A stretch of 64,000 bases of DNA. It comes from Tetragonia tetragonoides. Lineage: Eukaryota; Streptophyta; Magnoliopsida; Caryophyllales; Aizoaceae. The notes beneath the pieces were generated by a model, which was not told the DNA's origin, ran no database searches, and worked only from the letters and a program-made list of their open reading frames with translations. A program made the position numbers and the translations under genes. The first letter of the stretch is position 1, and each line of letters begins with the position of its first letter. Location: the NCBI GenBank assembly GCA_038025085.1, contig CM076153.1, forward strand, positions 3,596,001 through 3,660,000, written 5' to 3'. Shown here piece after piece: positions 25,301-38,206 of this stretch.

Positions 25301-25566
25301 TTTATTATTGCTAATCAATAGTACAACTACGTAAAGATAAAATTTGTACTGCATGAGAGAAAATCTTTACGACAGCTGTGCAACGCCTAGTACTTGCCCA
25401 GGTACATTGCCGGGAGGTTACTCATGATTATGAGAATCGAAGAATTGGATTTCTCCGTGTTTTTATTAATTAATTTGGTCTTAAATCAAGTCAATTTGCA
25501 TGAATTATCATGACCACTAGCATATAGTAGCATGAACTATTATGATGTTACGTCGAATTTTGTACC
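25301..25566. other. Intergenic DNA, nothing recognised
   Basis: A short AT-rich interval between two transposable elements, without recognisable features. Confidence 0.5.
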
Positions 25567-27718
25567 AGTAGTGTGTATGTTCGTGCAATTTATAAGATGT
25601 TTCAATTTTTTTAGAGGTTTTTTTTTTTAATTTAATATTTTTTGATGGGTTGTCTCCCTTCTAACTTTGATGTAATAATTTTCTTTTTTTCTTTTTTGAT
25701 ACTAATTTTGTGATTAACTGTTAAATAAAGCTAAAACAACACCAAAGCGGAATTTGGAGAGGTTCGTCCGCAGCTTGACTCTTAATTTGTTTAGAGAAAG
25801 CCCTCCCGCGACACCGAGGGTCCTCTAGGATCATAATAGACCCTACAGAGAAGTTTGGACTAAAATGACACTATGGGTCCGGGAAGCCGAAAACAAAGGC
25901 TCTATAATCCACGTTTTTTGAGCTTCCGGATGATGGCCCTGGAACGAAGGTGGACATTTTCGCACCACATCGCACGGTACTCCTGTAGAGGACATAGGAG
26001 GCCCTCAAGGTCGCTTATCGAGGCCCTGATTTGGAAGAGCGTTTTACGGGACACTGGTGTATAGGCCGAAACACCAAAAGCATAGGAGATATCTAAGTTC
26101 GGGCATCCGAATGTCCCTCCTGGAGCACCTAGGGTCCTTTAGGGTCCTGATAGACCCCACGAAAAAGTTTGGCAAAAAATGACGCTCAGAGCCCGGGAAG
26201 CCTAAAACAAAGGTTATAATTCATGTTTTTTGGGCATCCCGAAGCCCCAGAACGAAGGTGGATATTTTCGCATCACGTCGCACAGAACACCCATAGATGA
26301 CATGTAAGGCCCTCAGGGTCGCTTATCTGGACCCTGATATGCTTGAAGGGGCATTTTACGGGATATTGGTGTAAAAGCCGGAACACTAAAGACATTGGGC
26401 ATATCACTGTTCGAGGATCCGGATGTCACTCGCGGGGCACCGAGGGTTCTCTAGGGTCATGAGAGATCCCCCAGAGAAGTTTGGGCGAATATGAAAAAAG
26501 GGTCACAGGAAGCCGAAAACGAAGGCTATAATAATCTATGTTTTTTGAGCATTCGGGAAGCCCAGAACAAAGGCGGAAATTTTTGCACCATATCGCAGGG
26601 AAATCCCTGATAGACATGGAAAGACGTTTTACGGAACACTGGTGTAAGAGCCAACACACCAAAATGCATGGGTGATATAGAAGTTCGGGGAACCGGATGT
26701 GCCTCACTGGGCACCGAGGGTCCTCTAGAGTCATAATAGACCCGCCGGAGAAGTTTGGGAAAAAATAATACACGGAGTCCGAGAAGCTGAAATCGAAGAC
26801 TATAATCCACGCTTTTTGAGCTTTCAGGAAGCTCCATAACGAAGGTGGATATTTTCGCACCAAATCGCACAGAACACCCATAGATTACATGGGAGGTCCA
26901 CGGGGTCGGTTATCTGATCCCTGATAGGCTTTGAAGGGCGTTTTATGGGACATTGGTGTAAGAGTTAGAACACCAAAGGCATGGGTGAAATCGAAGTTTG
27001 GAGATCCGGATGTCCTTCCCAGGGCACCGAGGGTATTCTAGGGTCATGATAGACCCCCCGGTGAAGTTTGGGCATAAATGACACTCGGGCCCTAAGAAGC
27101 CGAAAACGAAGGTTATAATCCACTTTTTTGGGCTTACAGGAGGCCCCGAAACCAAAGTGGATATTTTTACACCACATCGGCCAAAACACCCCTAATGGAC
27201 ATGAGAGACCCTCAGGATCGCTTATCCGGTCCCTGATAGGCTTGGAAGGGCGTTTTATGGGACACTGGTGTAAGAGCCAGAACACCAAAATGCATGGGTT
27301 ATTTCGAAGTTCGTGGATCCGGATGTCCCTCTCGGGGCACCGAGGGTCCTCTAGGGTCATGATACCCCCCGGAGAAGTTTGGCAAAAATGACACCTAGGG
27401 CCCGGGAAGCCGAAACCCAAGGCTCTATAATCCACGTTTTTTTAGGTTAAGGGAGCCCCGAAACGAAAGTGGATGTTTTCGCACCATATCGCACGGAATA
27501 CCCAGAGGAGATGGAAGGCGCTTGGGGTCCTTATTCAGGCCCTGATAGGCTTGGAAAGGTGTTTTACGGGACATTGGTGTAGAAGCTCGAACACCAAAGG
27601 CATGAGTGATAGCGAAGTTCGGGGATCCGAATGTCACTTATGAGAGGCCCTTATAACCCCTTATCTGGTCGCTGATAGGTTTAGAAGGGCGTTTTACAGG
27701 ACACTGATGTAAAAGTCG
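25567..27718 (-). mobile_element. Helitron-like element C with 310-bp array, 5'-truncated
   Basis: Read on the minus strand, the 3' end is TTATAAATTGCACGAA (decayed hairpin) followed by CATACACACTAC, compared with CACACTAG in the intact copy. The 3' subterminal segment (25600-25795) contains the family landmarks TTGGAGAGGTTCGTCCGCAG and TAATTTAATATTTTTTGATG. The array of about six units runs from 25800 to 27718 and stops abruptly, with no 5' terminal sequence. Confidence 0.6.
25800..27718 (-). repeat. GC-rich 310-bp tandem array, block C
   Basis: About six units in the opposite orientation to blocks A and B; landmarks such as GAAGGTGGATATTTTCGCAC and GGGCACCGAGGGTCCTCTAG recur with the family period. 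One unit near 26560-26640 is internally shortened. Confidence 0.95.
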
Positions 27719-28950
27719 ACTTATTTGATCAATAATTCATTTCAATTAAGTTCAGAAACACACTTTTTCTTTTTTCTTTTTTTTTTTTTACTATCCGGAC
27801 ACACTACATCTTTGATTGGTTAATATGCAATGTGGGTGCAATTGATATTCACGAGCTACTAAGCTAGTCTATAGAATGCAATAATTACGTCAAACGTACT
27901 TTATGTCGTGTAATTAAAAGGTCTAGTAGTACTTAATTAGGACATTTCCGTATGAGTTCCCTTTCTTAGGCAACTTAATTGATATTAAGAATTGACGCAA
28001 TACCCTCGAAGTGTAGCTAGCAAATTGATCATGGAGAAAGAGTCCCCTACTTAGAGCAAAATAAAAACCATTATCCTCCATCATAGAAAGATGCACGAGG
28101 GGACATACAAACAGAATAAGAGGACAACTACATGCAACAATGCATGCAAATCCAAAGCCTGAGACCTTCAATAATGTCACTGTTTATCGGGGAAAATTAA
28201 AACACAAATTCAGGGTCAAGCACATAAATATATGTACCCATTAGGCCATTACCAACAATGGACCACATCTATATGCATGGTGATATATCCACCTATATTA
28301 AATATATTAATACTCTACCATATAGTAACTAGGTACATTATTTCAGCTTTATTTTTTGGCCACTAGGGTTGGGTCATCATGAATAAGTGAGGTTTGAATT
28401 CAGAAATCAAAGTGAAGCAGGAGAATAGGGATTTGTAGATAAATTTAATTGAATTTATTTAATTATCCACTTCACATCTAATCACTTCTTAAACTTCATC
28501 CACTACAACAATTTTGAAATTTCCCACCCAAATCCCCTTTAATTTTTATTTTTTCCCTCTTCTTTTTATTAAAATCATTCACCTTCTCCAAGATGTCATT
28601 AAAGCTGGATAAATTTTTAAGAAAAAGACAATATTAACGTAAAAAAATATCTGTGGAATGTTAAAAAGTCAACGGTCAAAGATGTGCATTACTGTCTTTG
28701 TCTCCTACAAACAACACACACGCACTATGAGCACACAACATTCTCGCCCTTGAACATTCCTATCAATAATTAATTAGCAGTATTTATTTCCTTCATTTAT
28801 TTCTCTTAAGGGAGATTACAAATTTCAACGAGATTGTATATTTATTCCCTTTCATTAAGCACAATGGCCTATGCACAGTCTATGGATGTGGTCCTACCTG
28901 CCTTGATGCACCCGCTTCTAATTTTAATTTCCCTCATCATCAAGCAAATA
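27719..28950. other. Intergenic DNA, nothing recognised
   Basis: AT-rich sequence with a long T-run near 27779-27789. The frame at 27923-28180 (minus strand) has no recognisable domain. Confidence 0.5.
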
Positions 28951-29704
28951 TATACACGTAGGGGTTATTAGAAATACCGGGTATCCACAACTAGAACTGG
29001 AATCGGTTCGAAACCGGTGGTTCTGAAATCGAAACCGGTCAACCAATTCCAATTTCAATTCCGAAAAATGGGAACCGGTACCAATCAATTCCAATTCCAA
29101 TTCCAATTCCAGTTCCTACCTTTTAGGAACCGGAACCGATTGAGTACCCGGTGTAATTGAATTTATAACTTTTTTTATTTTTATGATTGACTATTTATTA
29201 AATCTACTCAATTTCATATTTGTTAAAAATATGATTTTTCTCAACAAAATTGATCTTAAGCCTACTGTAGTAATTGAAGATGCCACCACTATATGCTAAT
29301 TTGATGTTGGTGAGTCCAGAATGTATCAAGTAGAATACATCCTTCAGCTGGAGATTACAGTAAGTTTATATTCATTAGCTGGAGAATCTATCCTTTCGCT
29401 GGAGATTACAGTAAGTTTTTGTTCCAAATCCTCTTTGGCATTAGGATATGAGGATGAGATACTCTAATCCTCTTTTCATTCACTAATTTAATTGAATGTA
29501 AAAAAATAGTGAGTTCCGATTTTATATAAACTTGGGTACCCAGGAACCGGTGGGTACCCGGTGGATCCAATTCCAATTCCCAAGAATTAGGAACCGGTTC
29601 AACCAATTCCAATTCCTAAGAATTAGGAACCGGTGGATCCAATTCCAATTCCGAGTAGTGCAATACCCGATGGGTATCCAATTACGCTCACCCCTATATT
29701 CACG
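28951..29704. mobile_element. hAT-type MITE, 738 bp
   Basis: The ends are TAGGGGTTATTAGAAATACC and, inverted, TAGGGGTGAGCGTAATTGGA. The target duplication is 8 bp with one mismatch (TATACACG at 28951-28958, TATTCACG at 29697-29704). Both arms are packed with GGAACCGGTTC / CCAATTCCAATTCC motifs, so the element can fold on itself; the centre is AT-rich. These are standard hAT non-autonomous features. Confidence 0.85.
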
Positions 29705-30029
29705 GTCTCGTCCTTTATGTTTTTTTTTAAGTAAATGGGTAAATGGCATTTGGAAATTGGAAACGACCACTCTTGGCAAAACTAACAATCACCTAATATA
29801 ATTGGCCGTACAATATCTCCCAAGAAGAATCCAAGCTAGTATTTCTGCCTTTTGGTTTGTGTCTAAAGCACATCTTTGCCATTCGCAGAATTGGTTCAAT
29901 TCAGTTCAATTCAATTCCATATTAGTTTAAATGAATTGAAAAGAATACACAAGGGTTTGCCTGCATAGCCCCCAACAAGTCTCATAGTCAAAATACTCCG
30001 AACATACCAAAGGGAGAACCAATAGTTTG
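29705..30029. other. Intergenic DNA, nothing recognised
   Basis: A short stretch with a repeated TTCAATTCAGTTCAATTCAA phrase near 29893-29920 and nothing else of note. Confidence 0.5.
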
Positions 30030-31285
30030 AATACGGAGTTCGGAAACCCAGTTAAATCTTTTTGGTGTACAGGTGTTCCTATTGGGTTACGATAGACCTT
30101 TCGAATAACTTTGGGCTAAAATCTTAACGGGCCACGTGAGTCGAAAAATAAATGTTATAATCCACTGTTTTTGAGCTTCCGAAAGGCCCTGAAGTGAAGG
30201 TTGGTATCTTCACACCATATCGCAATGGACACTCCCTAGGGGACATTGTAAGTCTCACAGTTCGTTATCGGGTCCCTTATTGTTTTGACGGCCGTTTTAC
30301 AAGACATCCACTCTAAGAGTCAGAACACCGAACGCATGGGTGAAAAGAAATTTGGTGACTCGGATGATTTTATCGGGGTATTGGGGATCATCTTGGCTCA
30401 CGATAGACCACTCAGATAATTTTGGTCAAAAATCACAACCAGACCTTGGGAACTGGGAGTCGAATAATGAAGCCGTAAATCCACGATTTTTGGGTGTTCA
30501 GAAGGCCCACAAATAAAGGTTGATATTTTCGCACCATTTCACAAGGTATACCCCTAAGGTCATGGTAGGCCCTTGGAGCGGGTTCTCGGGTCCATATTAG
30601 GAAATGATGAAGTTTTACAAGACACCCAATCTAAGGCCCAAAACGCTATAAACATGGGTGAATTGGAAGTTCGGTTACCCGAATGACCTTTACGGAGCAC
30701 TAGAGGTCTTTATGGATCACAAGATACGCCCTGGAAAAGTTTGGGCAAAAATCACAATCGGGCCCCGAAAAGTCTAAAAATGAAGGCTATAACCCACGAT
30801 TTTTGGGCTTCCGGAAGGCCCTGAAACGAAGGTAGATAATTTTGCACCATATCGCACGATACACCCCTAGGGAACATGTGAGGGCCCCAGGGTTGGTTAT
30901 CGGGTCCATGTTAGATTGGACGACCGTTTTAATAACGGACACCCACTCCAAGGGCTGGGCACCGAAAACATGGGTGAATACGGAGTTCGGGAACCCAGAT
31001 GACCTTCACGAGGCACTGGGAGTCTTCTTCGGTCACAATAGACCACTCAAAGAAATCTGGGTAAAAATCTCAACTGGTTCTAGGAAAGCTAAAACATGAA
31101 GGCTATATTTTACGTTTTTAAGGCCATTATCGCACATTTCAAATGGGATACCCATAGGGAACATTGGATATCCTTGGTGTCGGTTGTTGGACTTCTGTTC
31201 GGTTTGGACAACTGATATACAGGACACCTCTTCTAAAAGTCGGAATACCTAAACACATGGTGAAATCGGAGTTCAGGGACCCTTG
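30030..31285 (-). repeat. GC-rich 310-bp array, block D, strongly diverged
   Basis: About four units are recognisable by GGGCTTCCGGAAGGCCC, CACCATATCGCAC and GGAGTTCGGGAACCCAG, but they differ much more from the consensus than the other blocks do. No Helitron-type flanks are visible, so this is either an old remnant or a separate subfamily. Confidence 0.85.
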
Positions 31286-32240
31286 TGCCCATACTACTCA
31301 TCCCCAGCATTGATCGAAATTACAACTTACTCCAGGTTTAAAGTTACTCAGCATTCTGTGTGAACCGGTACCAAACAAAGTTTTTATATTTAAAACTACA
31401 TAAAAAGGGTTTAGAATTTGTATTAGCAATTATAGATGGAATGTCGATATACATATATAGTAGTATTCAACTAATCAACAAAGAGTACTATATACCTATT
31501 GTACCATAGATTTCTTGATTACAAGCTAGGATCCTCAACATTTTCATTTTGTCCATTTCCTATTTGATGGTCAAAATTCCTCCTTTCATTTTGTATAAGT
31601 TTAAATTCAAAATTTACTTAAATTGAAATCTAACAATTCAAGTAAATAATAAAACGCTCCACTTTTTGTAGGTAATGGAGATGATCTTAGCTCTGATTTA
31701 GATAGATACATCAAAGGATGAGAACCAGACAAAGCAATTTTAGTCAGAAAATTAGTTGTTTGTCTTGTACAACATAGTACATATGTTCTAGCTAGTGGTG
31801 CAAATTAAAGTGCTCGTCACTTAAGTTGCTACTTCTTCCTTTTTCAGTAAGAGTTGGCAATTTTTCATGGGCTTCCAAGCGAATAACAACGGCCGACCAT
31901 GGACTTGTACAGAACTACCACATTGTTTGGACATATGAAGTCTAAAAACAAGTCATAATTGTTCTCCAAAGCCATCTAATGAGGTCGTTAGGTCAACCGT
32001 CTTCCACTATCTAGCTAGCCGGCCTTTTAGCATAAATCTTAGTTCAAGTTTTTCCTAAACATAATCTTTGTAATTTGATTTGAAGCCACACAAGCATAGA
32101 AGTGGAGGTCATAATATATGCATGACATTGACTATTAACGCATCTTGCTTATTGCATGTAAATAAACAACAACAAACACAAAAGATAGCAGCGAAAATTT
32201 GATACGAGTAATTATTTAGTAGTTGAGAGTCGAAAGCTTT
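31286..32240. other. Intergenic DNA, nothing recognised
   Basis: AT-rich sequence without a convincing gene, RNA or element edge. Confidence 0.5.
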
Positions 32241-32252
32241 ACCTATAACCTA

Positions 32253-32826
<574 letters not shown>

Positions 32827-32907
32827 TTTACAAATATAACCTAATTTAGTGATATCCGATGCTCTGTTACATTCCCTCATCATTCCTATTCCGAGATTTA
32901 TGTATAA

Positions 32908-35088
32908 CTAGTGTGTATGCCCGTGTGATGCCCATGATGTTTCAGCTAATTTTGGTTTTATTTATTTATTTTAAATTTAATATTTTCTAACGGGTTGCCT
33001 TGCTTCTAACTTTGTTGTAATACTTTTTTTTTTCTTTTTTGTGCTAATTTTGTTATTAACTGGTAATTAAAACTAAAACAACACCAAGGCAGAATTTGGA
33101 GAGGTTCATCCGCAATCTGACTCTTAATTTGTCAGGGGCAAATATTAAATTGTTGGAGGGAGGGATGCCCTCAAGTCATGGTAATAGTCATTCACTAACT
33201 GTGTATTAGCCTTTGACAAAAACAAAAACAAAAAAGTCATTTATTATTAGCTTGTGGTGCCTTTATAAAAGTTAGAGGTATCTACCCATAAATGACATTG
33301 TTTGTTACATTATAGTGTTACTTATTATGATTAGTCATACTGTAAACTTTGATCTATATTTGACCCAATGTTTAAGAAATGATTATTAGCATTTTATTAA
33401 CATATTTGAGAATACTCATTTATAAAGTTCTTCTACCAAAGATTATCATAGTAGGCAATGGATCAAAATGAACTAAGTATATTACAAAAAAATTGAAACT
33501 AAATCTGGGTGGCCCATGTTCCACGAGTGAAATCGGAGTTCAGGGTCCTGGATGATCGTCCCGAGGCACCTAAGTTCCTCTAGGGTAACGATAAACACCC
33601 GGGAGAAGTTTGGGCAAAAACGAAAATCGGGTCCCGAAAAGCCGAAAATCAAGGCTATAATCCACGCTTTTTGGGCTTGCGGGAGGCTCCGGAACAAAGG
33701 TGGATAATTTTGCACCACATCGTACGGGGCACCTTTGGGAAACATAAGAGGGCCATCGGTCCGTTATCGAGTCCCTGATAAACTTGTAATGGTGTTTTTA
33801 CGGGACATCAATGTAAGGGTTGGAACACCGAAAGCATGGTGATATCAAAGTTCGGGGATTCGGATAATCCTACCAAGGCACTGAGGGTCCTCTAGGGTCA
33901 TGATAGACCCATAGGAGAAGTTTGGACAAAAATGACACCCGGCCCTCGGAAGCTGAAAACGAAGGCTATAATCCACGGTTTCTGGCCTTCGAGGAGGCCC
34001 CGGAACGAAGGTGGATATTTTCGCACCATATTGCACGAAACACCCCTAGGGGACATGGGAGGCACTAGGGGTCGCTTATCTGGTCCTGATAGGCTTGAAA
34101 TGGCGTTTTACGGGACATTGGTGCAAGAGCTGCTGGAACACCAAATGCACGAGTGACATCAAAGTCCGGGGATCCGGTTGACCCTCCCGGGGCACTGAGG
34201 ATCCACTAGAGTCATGATAGACCCCCCGAGAAAGTTTGGGAAAAATGACTCCTGGGCCCCGGGAAGCCGAAAACGAAGGCTATAATCCACATTTTTTGGG
34301 CTTCCTAGAGGCCCCATAATGAATTTGGATATTTTCGCACCACATCGCACGGAACACATATAGGGGACATGAGAGGCCCTTGGGGACGCTTATTCGATCT
34401 CTAATAGGCTTGGAAGGGCGTTTTACGGACACTGATGTAAGAGTTGGAACACCAAAGACATGGGTGATACGATATCAAAGTTCGGGGATCCGGATGACTC
34501 TCCCAGGGCACCAAGGGTCCTTTAGGATCATGGTAGACCCCCCGGAGAAGTTTGGGCAAAAATGACACCCGAGCCCTGGGAAGCCGAAAACAAAGGTTAT
34601 ATTTCATGTTTTTTAAGCTTCCGGGAGGCCCCGGAATGAAGGTAGATATTTTCGCACTATATCGCACGGGACACCCCTAGGGGACATGAGAGCCCCTCGG
34701 GGTAGGTTATCGGGTCCTTGATAGGCTTGAAGGGGCTATTACTGGACATCAGAGGCTAATCCATGGTTTTTAGGTACCAAGCATGACTCCCCACCACCCG
34801 TGCCGCCAAACTTACACCAAAGTCCCCTCTACTATTATAGTGAGGTCTCTTGGATTTGTAATGTCTCACAACTTGTGAAAATGAAGGGAAGGGGATGGAG
34901 TCATTAAACTCCATTATGTTGTTGTAACATCTAATTGTTGTTATTTTTTCTCTGTTTTTTTTTTCCATTTTGTTACTGGTCATGAGTCACATGACACGTC
35001 ATAAGTAAATTGACACGTCATTCGATAATTCAACGACTGATGTGGCGAGCTCTGATTTAGTCATTGCATTTTAATTTAATCATATAAA
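32908..35088 (-). mobile_element. Helitron-like element E, both ends visible
   Basis: On the minus strand the element begins A|TTTATATGATTAAATT at 35088 (family consensus A|TCTATATAATTAGAG) and ends CATACACACTAG|T at 32908, so both the A/T target and the CTAG terminus fit a Helitron. In order it holds a 5' segment of about 330 bp shared with element A, about four 310-bp units, and a 3' segment of about 600 bp shared with elements A, B and C. At 2.18 kb with no Rep/helicase it is non-autonomous. The terminal hairpin is too decayed to fold in this copy. Confidence 0.7.
33520..34760 (-). repeat. GC-rich 310-bp tandem array, block E
   Basis: About four units inside element E, with landmarks CACATCGCACGGAACAC, TGATAGGCTTGGAAGGGCG and GAAAACGAAGGCTATAATCC. 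Confidence 0.95.
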
Positions 35089-36472
35089 TTTCTTCTCAGG
35101 TTGCATAGGAAGTTTTTGTCTTAGGAATCTATGAGGGTTGATTAAATCAAGTACTAACATTTTATTTTATTTTTTGATTTCTAGTACACGACATTTTCTA
35201 TTCTAAAGGAAAACCTTTATAAATGTATATCCATAGCATGACTATGGAAAAAGCAGCCAATCTTTGTGGAGAAGAGAAACGATTTCACAACCTTTGAGGA
35301 AAAAATTTAGATAGAAGTAGAACACACCAAAAGAAATAGACATTTGCGACGTGAAGGCACTGAAGTCCTATTCGTACACGTGCCAAAGTGGTAAAGATTA
35401 GAGACAGCTGGCAGGGATAGTAGTATAGTACTACACTTCGTAATTCAAATAAAAGATACTTCAACAAGACACTCCAAATCAACAAACCCAAAAAACAAAC
35501 CTCCTTGGTCCTTACCGCACCGTACTCCACATTAGACAATAAAAAGAGTATGAGGCAGTCTCATATAAGATAATAATAAGTTAATCATAAATTGAAAGTT
35601 TTATCAGTAAAAATGGATCATAGAGTATAGGATGACTTTTTATCTTTTAAAAACGGTTGAACCGATCATCTCTAATCATGTCCAATTACAAATAAAACCT
35701 ACAAAAACATCGTATACAAATATTACTTGTACACACCGAATTTGAGTGAATGAGGAATAAAAAGCCACTCCTTAATACACCCACACAAAAACTCTTAATT
35801 TTTAAAACTGATAATAAAAAATGGAAACCGGAAATGTTAAAAATGCGGTTTCCAAATTTCTTTTAAAATTTCCTAAGAAAATTTGAAAACAAAAAATAAA
35901 AAAACATGAAGAGAAAAACCATGCACGGTATAGAAAACTAGGAACTAGAAACAAAAAAAAAAAAGTCCAAATACTAATTACCCCGAATCTTTTGAATAAT
36001 AAAGGATCAAAAATTACCTACAACAGAAAAAGTCGTAAAAATATTTTAGACTTGTCTGCTTGACATGATCTAGTGATACAATGGTAGTTTATCTTGGTAG
36101 ACTTAGTATTTATTAGTGTTCGAATTTCGAACACCACTAGTCCTTTTCCCCCTAATAACTAACCGATCATAAAATATAGAGAACTCACACAATGTGTCGC
36201 CCTCCCAAAAGGGAAAAAAAATCATCTAATGTAGAAATTACCCTGTTCAAGTGTATGAACGGGAAAAATTACGCAAAGAGATCTCCATCTTGTGCAAATA
36301 AAGGAAAACGGTTTTGTTGGACGAATAAGGGACACTCCACCCTTGGCTTTGTATGTACTGGCACGTATGGAGCCGGTGTTACTCACCGCGAGTTTATTGG
36401 CCACTTGCCCTTCCGCTTCATTCCTTATGCCTCTTTGACACCTTGACAAGTCTCCATTACTTGCCTTTATTT
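35089..36472. other. Intergenic DNA, nothing recognised
   Basis: AT-rich sequence. Two opposed frames at 36192-36449 overlap each other and have no recognisable domains; neither is convincing. Confidence 0.5.
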
Positions 36473-36694
36473 ATTAACCAACTAACCAAGGAGGTGTGGT
36501 TGAGTGGTAGGGACTCATACATCCTTAACCAAGGTCGAGGGTTCGAATCTCGCCTTGGGCATAGAGCAGCTTTAAATTCCTTGGCTAGTTGTCCCACCTT
36601 TTGAGGTGCCTACAAGCCAACGTAGGGGATACTCACTGTGGTCGACGGTGGACACCCTTGATCGTGAACCAAAAAAAAAATAAAATTAACCAAC
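36473..36694 (+). mobile_element. tRNA-derived SINE, family 2 copy 1
   Basis: A 10-bp duplication (ATTAACCAAC at 36473-36482 and 36685-36694) flanks a body with an A box (GTGGTTGAGTGGTAGG), a B box (GGGTTCGAATCTC) and an A-rich tail. The 3' part TCACTGTGGTCGACGGTGGA recurs with small changes in the SINE at 48302-48530, so the two belong to one family or share a tail. Confidence 0.85.
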
Positions 36695-37956
36695 CGGTTT
36701 CTGGTGTTAACTTGTACCACTTGGTAATTCTAACTACACTACTACAATTGTGCTCATCTTCCACCTCATGACGATGAAAAATCAGAGTTCAAAGGAAAAA
36801 GAATTTAAAATTGGGTTGGTATGTGAAAGTCAATACGTAAGAATTATCTGTTTCCGTCTCATTTTTTTATACATTTAACATATCATATTTTAAATTATCA
36901 TTTTATCATATACGGTAAAAATGGGTTTGTGATAGAGAGTGACGCATAGAGACAAAGAATTTCATCCATAAATAATTTTGGGAGTTGTTAATGTACTACT
37001 ACAGTATAATTTTGACTTGTGAGTTTATGGAAATCCTTGTCCACTTAGGTGGAAGGATTAGAAAGTTAAAATAATTATGTCTTGAGAAAGTTGCCGTTAA
37101 AAATTGGTTGGGGTAATTAAACTTCAATTATAAGACTGTCCAATCTATGTAGTAAAAGTTGAAACACAAGGGCCCTTATTTAACCACCTAGTAATATAAT
37201 ATTAACCATGTAATAAACCTTGTAATTATCGAATGAGCCCATATATGGCATATTCATGTAATTATTACTACCGCTTGTTGTGTAGAATATTATTTGTTTG
37301 AGTGGCTGTATAGGATATTCTATGTGTCGTTGTTACATGGATAAATAATCTTTTGCTTTTTTAGTCGATGAAGTAACACCATGACAATGTACAATAAACT
37401 GATATGCAGCGATTTTATCCGTTACAATGAACGGTTAAGACTAAAAATGTTGCATTCATTTTTGATATTTCGTATCATTTTGTTCTGTATTTTATTTTGT
37501 CGCATATTTTGTTCAATCATTCGTATTGTACTGTTTTGTTCCATTCTTTACTTTCTACGCCATTCCGTTCAAGAGAAAAGAGCTTAATAGAGCAATTATA
37601 TACATTTGCTCTTAGTAGCGTAAGAGTGATAAATCAATGACATAATATAGCCTATTTGTTGATAGATGTTGTATCTTATGAATTATGATAACTAATTAGT
37701 TATGAGCTCGCGCCTAACTGTTTGGCATTGACCTTGCCATTTAAAACAAAGACCAATGATAATGAAGATTATCGTATTAAATTAAACAAGAAAAAACTCT
37801 AATCCAATCAAATTAGAAATTCAGTCCTTAGGAGTAGTTGCGGTTTGACCTTAGCTAAGAGAGCATGGAACTCCCATGTGTTGGTCGGTCAAGGAAGCTA
37901 GCTTAGCTAGCTCTAGTTATATAAAAAAACGAAAACAAAATCATAAACAAAAAAAA
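36695..37956. other. Region upstream of the GH3 gene
   Basis: AT-rich intergenic and distal promoter DNA. One GAGACA (36949-36954) is the reverse of the auxin-response core TGTCTC, but a single hexamer this far away is expected by chance. The frame at 37381-37587 is low in complexity and not convincing. Confidence 0.5.
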
Positions 37957-38040
37957 CTTGCATAAATTGACAACTCTACCCACCAATTGTAAGCTCTGTT
38001 TTTTTTTTGTACTCCCCCATTTTCAACCCTTTTTTTTCTC

Positions 38041-38206
38041 TATAAAAACCCACAACCTCCTCTCCTTTCCTTTACCCCCCACACTCCCAAAGCTAATACA
38101 AACCATCTCTTCTTCCCTACTCTTATCTCAACACTATTTCTCTCTCCTCTCCATTTTTGACCCTAGAGAAGGAAGAAATAAGGTAGGAAACAAAAAAAAG
38201 TTAATA
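38041..38206 (+). promoter_or_regulatory. GH3 core promoter and 5' UTR
   Basis: TATAAAAACC at 38041 is placed about 165 bp before the start codon and is followed by a CT-rich leader (CTCTCTCCTCTCC), typical of plant 5' UTRs. Another TATATAAAA at about 37919-37926 is an alternative. The start site itself is not determined. Confidence 0.55.

Noticed and set aside
36949..36954. Auxin response element (GAGACA) upstream of the GH3 gene
   Set aside because: One hexamer 1.25 kb from the start codon is expected by chance and has no neighbouring second site; no TGTCGG was seen nearer.
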